From Acidovorax sp. FHTAMBA (lineage in GTDB: Bacteria > Pseudomonadota > Gammaproteobacteria > Burkholderiales > Burkholderiaceae_C): a stretch of 64,000 nucleotides of DNA. Under the pieces are notes generated by a model. The model saw nothing but the letters and a program-made list of their open reading frames with translations, had not been told where the DNA came from and made no database searches. The translations under genes and the position numbers were made by a program. Location: contig NZ_CP152407.1 in assembly GCF_038958875.1 (NCBI RefSeq), forward strand, positions 255,501 through 319,500. The letters run 5' to 3'. Positions 59,088-64,000 of this stretch are shown piece after piece (the stretch's first letter is position 1; every line of letters starts with the position of its first letter).

Positions 59088-60908
59088 TCAGCGGTACAGC
59101 GCCTCGATCTCGGCGGCGTAGGTCTTGTAGATGCTGGAGCGCCGCACCTTCATGGTGGCGGTGACTTCGCCGTCGTCGTGGTCCAGTTCCTTGGTGAGCA
59201 TGTGGAACTTGCGGATCTGCGCCACCTGCGCCAGCTTGGCGTTGCCGGTGGCGATCTCGGCGTCGATGAGCTGGCGCACCTGGGGGGTCTCGACCAGCGA
59301 GCGGAAATGCGTGAACGGAATGCGCTGCGCCTCGGCCCATTTGCCCACGGTTTCGTAGTCGAGCATGACCAGCGCGCCGACGAACTTGCGCCCCTCGGCG
59401 ACGATGACGCACTCCTTGATGTAGGGGCTGGCCTTCATGGTGTTTTCGATCTCGGACGGCGTGAGGTTCTTGCCGCCGGCGGTGATCATGATGTCCTTGA
59501 GGCGGTCCACGATCTTGATCTGGCCGTCCACCAGGCGCACCACGTCGCCGGTGTGCAGCCAGCCATCCTGGATGCTTTGCGCCGTGGCCTCGAGGTTCTT
59601 GTAGTAGCCCGCGAACACCATCTCGCCCTTGATCTGGAACTCGCCGCCCATGTCGTCGTCGCTGCCCTTGGCGATGCGCCACTCCACGCCACTGGTGGGC
59701 ACGCCCACGGTGCCGACCTGCACATCGTCGAGCCTGTGGCCGGTGACCATGCCGGTCGATTCGGTCAGGCCATAGACCTCGACCAGCGGCACGCCGAGCA
59801 CGCGGAAGAAGCGCACCACGTCCGGCGGAATGGGCGCCGCGCCCGTGAGCGCCACTTTCGCCTCGCGCAGACCGATGAAGTTCTGCAGCGCGCGGAACAC
59901 CAGCCAGTAGCTGGCGGTGAAGGTGAACATGTCGCCGATGCTCCATTGCGCACGGGGCTTTTCGGCCAGCGGCTGGCAGGCGGCGTAGGCCTTGCGGAAC
60001 AGCGCGCGGCGCAGGCCGCCGGTTTCCTGCAGCTTGATGCTGATGGCGGCGTGCATCTTCTCCCAGATGCGCGGCACGCCCAGGAACATGGTGGGTGCCA
60101 CCTCGCGCAAATCCTCCTGCACGGTGCGGATGGATTCGCCAAAGTGGACCTGCGAACCTACGTACACGGGCACGAAGGTGGTGAGCATCTGCTCGGCCAC
60201 GTGGCACAGCGGCAGGTAGGACAGGTGGGTGGTCTCGCGCGAGAGCTGGAGCCGGTCCACGATGCCGGGCACCACGCCGCGGATGTTGCGGTACGAGACC
60301 ATGGCGCCCTTGGGCTTGCCGGTGGACCCCGAGGTGTAGATCATGAGCCCGATGTCGTCCAGCTGCTGGCGGGCCAGCGCGGCCTCCACGTCCTGCAGCT
60401 TGCCGCCTTGCGCACCCAGTTGCTCCACCTCGTCGAAGGGGACGATGAGGCCGCGCACCCCGGGCGCAAAGCTGCGCAGGCCCTTGGTTTCCATGACCAC
60501 GATCTTCTTCAGGCGCGGCAGATCGTCCAGGGCTTCGAGCACCTTGTCGGTCTGCTCCTGGTCCTCGCAGACGATGATCTCGATGTCGGCATGGCCCACC
60601 ACGTAGGCCACTTCCGAAGACGGGCTGGTGGGGTACACGCCGACGGTGACGGCGCCCACCAGGCCCGCGCCCATCTGCGTGAGCACCCATTCGATGCGGT
60701 TCTCGGAAATCACGCCGACATGGCCGCCATCGGGCAGGCCCAGGGCGCGCAGGCCCAGGCCGAAGTGGCAGGCACGCTCGAAGTACTGCGCCCAGGTGAA
60801 GGGCTTCCAGATGCCGAAGTCTTTTTGCCGGATGGCGACACGCTGCGCATCCTGGCGTGCGCGTTTGCGCAGCATCTGGGGCAGGGTGAGTTCGGGGAGA
60901 TTCAACAT
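59088..60908 (-). CDS. AMP-dependent acyl-CoA ligase (long-chain type)
   Basis: A 606-residue adenylating enzyme. The P-loop is MIYTSGSTGKPKGAMVSY (about 190-207), VYGLTES and HTGDVV are the A5/A7 motifs, and TAGGKNLTPSEIE near the end is the A10-like segment. It activates a carboxylic acid to acyl-CoA; the bacterial FAA1-like type often acts on long-chain or aromatic acids. It lies between the livF transporter gene and the beta-oxidation genes, so its substrate is probably imported by the adjacent ABC system (inference). Confidence 0.92.
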   Translation of the reverse strand: MLNLPELTLPQMLRKRARQDAQRVAIRQKDFGIWKPFTWAQYFERACHFGLGLRALGLPDGGHVGVISENRIEWVLTQMGAGLVGAVTVGVYPTSPSSEVAYVVGHADIEIIVCEDQEQTDKVLEALDDLPRLKKIVVMETKGLRSFAPGVRGLIVPFDEVEQLGAQGGKLQDVEAALARQQLDDIGLMIYTSGSTGKPKGAMVSYRNIRGVVPGIVDRLQLSRETTHLSYLPLCHVAEQMLTTFVPVYVGSQVHFGESIRTVQEDLREVAPTMFLGVPRIWEKMHAAISIKLQETGGLRRALFRKAYAACQPLAEKPRAQWSIGDMFTFTASYWLVFRALQNFIGLREAKVALTGAAPIPPDVVRFFRVLGVPLVEVYGLTESTGMVTGHRLDDVQVGTVGVPTSGVEWRIAKGSDDDMGGEFQIKGEMVFAGYYKNLEATAQSIQDGWLHTGDVVRLVDGQIKIVDRLKDIMITAGGKNLTPSEIENTMKASPYIKECVIVAEGRKFVGALVMLDYETVGKWAEAQRIPFTHFRSLVETPQVRQLIDAEIATGNAKLAQVAQIRKFHMLTKELDHDDGEVTATMKVRRSSIYKTYAAEIEALYR

Positions 60909-60977
60909 ATCAATGATCCATTGCGCATCGCGAACCCATAGCCGTCAAAACTGGCGCTGCAAAAGCCAGGGCCGCCG

Positions 60978-61073
60978 TGCAAGGGCCGCCCCGCCGCACG
61001 GGCGGCGTCCCTCTTCCCGCATCGCGCAGCGAGGCGAGAGAAGGGGGAAGGCGCGAAGCGCCACAGGGGGTTG
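60978..61073. repeat. 3'-flanking dispersed repeat (family B), copy 3
   Basis: Directly 3' of livF (minus orientation): CGTGCAAGGGCCGCCCCGCC, then GGCGTCCCTCTTCCCGC, GAGAGAAGGGGGAAGGC and CCACAGGGGG. Similar to copy 4 over almost its full length. Confidence 0.75.
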
Positions 61074-61080
61074 TTCGCGC

Positions 61081-61902
61081 TCACGACAGCCAACGCTTGC
61101 GGCGTTTGTAGTGCTTGATGTCTTTGAAGCTCTTGGCTTCGCCGCCGCCGCCCATGCCGAGATAGAACTCGCGCACGTCGGGGTCGCCCGCCAGGCGGTC
61201 GGCCGTTCCGTCGATGACGATCTTGCCGTTCTCCATGATGTAGCCGCTGTGCGCCACGGCCAGGGCCACAGTGGCGTTCTGCTCCACCAGCAACATGCTG
61301 GTACCACGCTCGGCGTTGATGCGCGCGATGATGGTGAAGATGTCTTCGACCAGTTTGGGAGAGAGGCCCAGCGAGGGTTCGTCGAGCAGGATGAGCTGCG
61401 GCTGGGCGATGAGCGCGCGGCCGATGGCCAGCATCTGCTGTTCGCCGCCCGACAGATAGCCCGCCAGGCCCTTGCGGCGCTCGTGCAGGCGGGGGAAATA
61501 GCTATAGACGATGTCGAAGTCGGGTGGTGCCGCGCCCTTGCGGCCCGTGAGCGCGTAGGTGGCGGCGACCAGGTTTTCCTCAACCGTGAGGTCTTCAAAA
61601 ACCCGGCGCCCTTCCATCACATGCGACAGGCCGCTGCGCACCAGTTGCTGCGGTGCCAGCGCGGCGGTGCTCTGGCCGTTGAAGAGGATGCTGCCGCTCT
61701 CCAACTCGCCATCTTCCAGTGCGAGCAGGCCCGACACCGCCTTGAGCGTGGTCGACTTGCCCGCGCCGTTGCTGCCCAGCAGCGCCACGATCTGGCCGCG
61801 CGGCACGGCCAGAGACAGGCCACGCAGGGCCTGCACGACCTTGTTGTAGATGACCTCGATGTTGTTGACTTCGAGGACGTTGTCCGTGTTTTGCTGGGTC
61901 AT
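61081..61902 (-). CDS. livF: branched-chain amino-acid-type ABC transporter ATP-binding protein
   Basis: A 273-residue ATPase. Walker A GSNGAGKST (about 40-48), signature LSGGEQQML, Walker B LILLDEPSLGLSP and the H-loop region are intact. It belongs to the LivF-type subfamily (NNIEVIYNKVVQALRGLSL at the N-terminus). A C-terminal extension (SFKDIKHYKRRKRWLS) is longer than in LivF and very basic. The substrate is likely an organic acid rather than Leu/Ile/Val given the neighbours (inference). Confidence 0.92.
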   Translation of the reverse strand: MTQQNTDNVLEVNNIEVIYNKVVQALRGLSLAVPRGQIVALLGSNGAGKSTTLKAVSGLLALEDGELESGSILFNGQSTAALAPQQLVRSGLSHVMEGRRVFEDLTVEENLVAATYALTGRKGAAPPDFDIVYSYFPRLHERRKGLAGYLSGGEQQMLAIGRALIAQPQLILLDEPSLGLSPKLVEDIFTIIARINAERGTSMLLVEQNATVALAVAHSGYIMENGKIVIDGTADRLAGDPDVREFYLGMGGGGEAKSFKDIKHYKRRKRWLS

Positions 61903-61973
61903 GTCAGTGATCCATCGCGTCGGGTACTACCCGCGGCCTACGAAACTGGCGCGGCCCAGGCCAGGGCCGCCGT

Positions 61974-62063
61974 GCAAGGGCCGCCCCGCCGCACTGGCGG
62001 CGTCCCCCTTCCCACGCGCAGCGTGAGAGAAGGGGGAAGCGGCGCAGCCGCTCAGGGGGTTGT
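61974..62063. repeat. 3'-flanking dispersed repeat (family B), copy 4
   Basis: Directly 3' of livK (minus orientation): TGCAAGGGCCGCCCCGCC, GCGGCGTCCCCCTTCCC, TGAGAGAAGGGGGAAGCGG and CGCAGCCGCTCAGGGGG. Confidence 0.78.
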
Positions 62064-63251
62064 TCACAGTTTTATCCAGTCGGAGGCGGCCACCATTTTT
62101 TGCGCCTTCATATCTGCGCGATACACGCGGCCCACGGGGATGGAATTGCCCCGGATGGTGATTGGCACGCCGATCAGGCCGCCGGTGTCGAAGTCCTTGA
62201 TGGAGTTGAGCGCAGCCTTGAGGTTGGCGCCCGTCATCGGCTTGTTGGCGTCGAGGCAGCGCTTGGCCGATTCGAGGAACAGCATGGCGGCGACGAAGCC
62301 CTGGATGTAGGCCGTGCTCTGGTATTCCGGGCGCATGGCGCGGATTTTTTCCAGCATGGGCGCTTTGTCGGTGTCGTAGTAGTAGCGGAAGGGCATCACG
62401 CCCATGAAGCCGTCGCCGTCCGGGCCCATCTTCATGACGGTGGAGCTGTCCATGGTCCAGAAGGTGCCCATCCATTTGCTGGTCATGCCCTGCTGCTTGC
62501 CCTGGGTGATGAACTCGGGGATGGGCGCGAGGATGTAGCCGTGGAAGATGGTGTAGTCGGGCGCGGCACGGCGCAGCTTGATGACCTCGCCCGAGACGTC
62601 CACGCTGCCCGGGGGCGTCATGATCTTCACGACCACGTTCAGGCCCAGCTTCTTGGCCTCGGCCTCGCTCTCGTCGATGGGGTCGCGGCCGAACTCGGAG
62701 TCGGAATAGACGAAGGCCACCTTGGCACCGGGCTTTTCCTTGGCGATGTGCTTGAGCAGGATGCCGAACATCTCGGTGTAGTCCGGGCCCACCAGGAACT
62801 GGTTGGGGTATTTCTGCGGGTTGTTCAGCTCGGTGGCGAACGAGGCGCCGGCCATCAGGATGTTGCCGTTGCGGTCCAGCTCGGGGTTGATGGTCTTGGC
62901 GAAGCCCGTGGAGTCGCCGTAGTAGAGGTTGACCTTGTTCTGGCTGGTGATCTTCTTGAACGCGGCCACCGACACATCGACCTTGTAGCCGGTGTCTTCG
63001 GGGACGTACCTGACCTTGCGGCCCTTGATGCCGCCCGCGTCGTTGACGATCTTCACGTAGTCCTGGATGCCGGCGTTGATGCCCACGCCCGCGAAGGCGA
63101 ACACACCCGTCATGGGGATGGAGCCGCCGATGACGATGTCTTCTGCGCCCTGTGCGAGCACGGACAGCGGGTGCATGAGCGAGGCGGCGCCTGCGGCGGC
63201 GGCGCCCAGCATCAGGCTGCGGCGCTGGGGGGAAATGCGTTGGTGGGCCAT
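62064..63251 (-). CDS. livK: ABC transporter substrate-binding protein (LivK-like)
   Basis: A 395-residue periplasmic binding protein. The N-terminus SPQRRSLMLGAAAAGAASLM is a twin-arginine-like or Sec signal with RR and a hydrophobic core, ending near LAQGA. The binding domain follows: DIVIGGSIPMTGVFAFAG, then VNDAGGIKGRKVRYVPEDTGY (both in part), typical of the aliphatic amide/branched-chain family. The ligand probably is a hydrophobic acid or amide. Start ATG 63251. Confidence 0.9.
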   Translation of the reverse strand: MAHQRISPQRRSLMLGAAAAGAASLMHPLSVLAQGAEDIVIGGSIPMTGVFAFAGVGINAGIQDYVKIVNDAGGIKGRKVRYVPEDTGYKVDVSVAAFKKITSQNKVNLYYGDSTGFAKTINPELDRNGNILMAGASFATELNNPQKYPNQFLVGPDYTEMFGILLKHIAKEKPGAKVAFVYSDSEFGRDPIDESEAEAKKLGLNVVVKIMTPPGSVDVSGEVIKLRRAAPDYTIFHGYILAPIPEFITQGKQQGMTSKWMGTFWTMDSSTVMKMGPDGDGFMGVMPFRYYYDTDKAPMLEKIRAMRPEYQSTAYIQGFVAAMLFLESAKRCLDANKPMTGANLKAALNSIKDFDTGGLIGVPITIRGNSIPVGRVYRADMKAQKMVAASDWIKL

Positions 63252-63297
63252 GCTTGTCTCCTTCGGTTGTGATGTGGTGGCAGGAAAAGGGGTGGCT

Positions 63298-64000
63298 TCA
63301 GTTGCGGAAGGGCCACAGGTGGAAGAAGCGGCGGATGCGCCGCCACACCTCGGCCAGGCCGTGCGGCTCGAACACCAGGAAGCCGATGATCAGCAGGCCG
63401 AAGATGATGGTGCGCACGGGCGAGAGGAACACCGTGTATTCGGTGCTGTTGGGCAGCAGGTCGAACACCAGCTTGAGCAGCTCGGGCACCATGGTCATGA
63501 ACACCGCGCCGAGAATGCCGCCGAGGATGCTGCCCATGCCGCCGACGATGATGGCGGCGAGGAAGAAGATGGACATGAGCAGCGGAAAGCTCTCGGGCGT
63601 GACCACGCGGAAGAAGTAGGCCCACAGGCCGCCCGCCACGCCGGCGTAGAACGACGACAGGCCGAACGACAGCAGCTTGTAGCGCAGGAGCGGAATGCCC
63701 AGCACCTCGGCCGAGATGTCGCGGTCGCGGATGGCGATGAAGGCCCGGCCGATGCGCGTGCGGAACAGGTTGGCCGCGCCCAGCAGCATGAGAATGGTGA
63801 CGGGCACGATCAGCCAGTAGAGGCGAAACGAGGTGTCGAGCGGCACGCCGAACAGGCTGGCCGGTGGCACGCTCAGGCCGCCCGTGCCGCCGGTGAACTG
63901 CAGGTTGGCAAACAGGAAGTGCGCGATGAACGAGGCGGCGATGGTGGCAATCGCCAGGTACAGCCCCTTGACGCGCAGCGAAGGCACGCCCACGACGATG
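63298..64000 (-). CDS. livM: branched-chain amino-acid-type ABC transporter permease LivM (partial, 5' end outside window)
   Basis: About 234 C-terminal residues of an inner-membrane permease, running off the right edge. Multiple hydrophobic segments (LYLAIATIAASFIAHFLFA, LYWLIVPVTILMLLGAANLF) and the LivM signature RIGRAFIAIRDRDISAEVLGI, the cytoplasmic loop contacting the ATPase (in part), are visible. It is upstream of livK on the same strand. The window cuts it upstream of GVPSLRVKGLYLA; the true start is not seen. Confidence 0.92.
   Translation of the reverse strand, partial: IVVGVPSLRVKGLYLAIATIAASFIAHFLFANLQFTGGTGGLSVPPASLFGVPLDTSFRLYWLIVPVTILMLLGAANLFRTRIGRAFIAIRDRDISAEVLGIPLLRYKLLSFGLSSFYAGVAGGLWAYFFRVVTPESFPLLMSIFFLAAIIVGGMGSILGGILGAVFMTMVPELLKLVFDLLPNSTEYTVFLSPVRTIIFGLLIIGFLVFEPHGLAEVWRRIRRFFHLWPFRN

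Noticed and set aside
1..64000. tRNA, rRNA, CRISPR array, insertion sequence or prophage
   Set aside because: No cloverleaf-like tRNA, direct-repeat/spacer array, transposase or integrase was found on reading; the repeats seen are short non-coding families.

Overview
The window looks like the replication-gene region of a Burkholderiales chromosome, most likely family Comamonadaceae (Acidovorax-like). This is inferred from high GC, the order rpmH-rnpA-yidD-yidC-mnmE diverging from dnaA-dnaN-gyrB, the gene content, and two dense families of dispersed repeats. The genus is inferred, not tested. No tRNA, rRNA, CRISPR array or transposase was seen.

Layout. 1-7.2 kb: tail of a DTW-domain (TapT-like) gene, a methyltransferase, a VOC protein, a pseudo-receiver/GAF/PAS/GGDEF/EAL protein, apt, a Pro/Ala-rich protein and a cyclic-nucleotide-binding protein. 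7.2-11.6 kb: mnmE, yidC, yidD, rnpA and rpmH on the minus strand, with ATGA overlaps. 11.6-17.4 kb: dnaA, dnaN, gyrB on the plus strand; a DnaA box overlaps the -35 of the dnaA promoter. 17.5-24.7 kb: a minus-strand defence island, hsdR-hsdM-hsdS of a type I restriction-modification system followed closely by an MqsR-like toxin, an MqsA-like antitoxin with a C-terminal extension, and a SecB-like chaperone (a toxin-antitoxin-chaperone module).

24.8-34.1 kb: YkgJ, DUF72, acylphosphatase, ferredoxin, OsmC, a homoserine dehydrogenase behind a Thr/Ile-rich leader peptide and terminator, a PaiB/OsmC pair divergent from a MocR regulator, and a cobalamin-type radical SAM protein. 34.1-35.2 kb: a lower-GC amidase and membrane-anchored partner pair, probably effector and immunity. 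35.2-50.9 kb: DinG helicase, PPOX protein, an RHH regulator with a PHB-depolymerase-like esterase, a DMT transporter, two small nucleases, an NlpC/P60 lipoprotein, DAHP synthase, a MerR/thioesterase pair and a 1.6k-residue GGDEF/EAL protein.

50.9-51.9 kb: a 940-bp non-coding stretch with two direct copies of an origin-like module: AT-rich DNA, DnaA-trio repeats, a 14-bp GC-rich spacer, DnaA box TGTGGACAA, and a perfect TGTGGATAA about 118 bp on. It is the strongest candidate for an undescribed replication origin, although flanking gene orientation does not favour it. 51.9-64 kb: a Spy/CpxP-like protein, rdgC, chaC, a pirin, then a minus-strand acyl-CoA catabolism cluster (livM, livK, livF, acyl-CoA ligase, enoyl-CoA hydratase, thiolase, acyl-CoA dehydrogenase).

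Two repeat families run through the window. A REP-like hairpin (AGCGCTT-loop-AAGCGCT next to GCAGCTAT) occurs at least 13 times, including inside mnmE and across the hsdM/hsdS junction. A 75-110 bp element lies just 3' of four genes, always in the same orientation relative to the gene.
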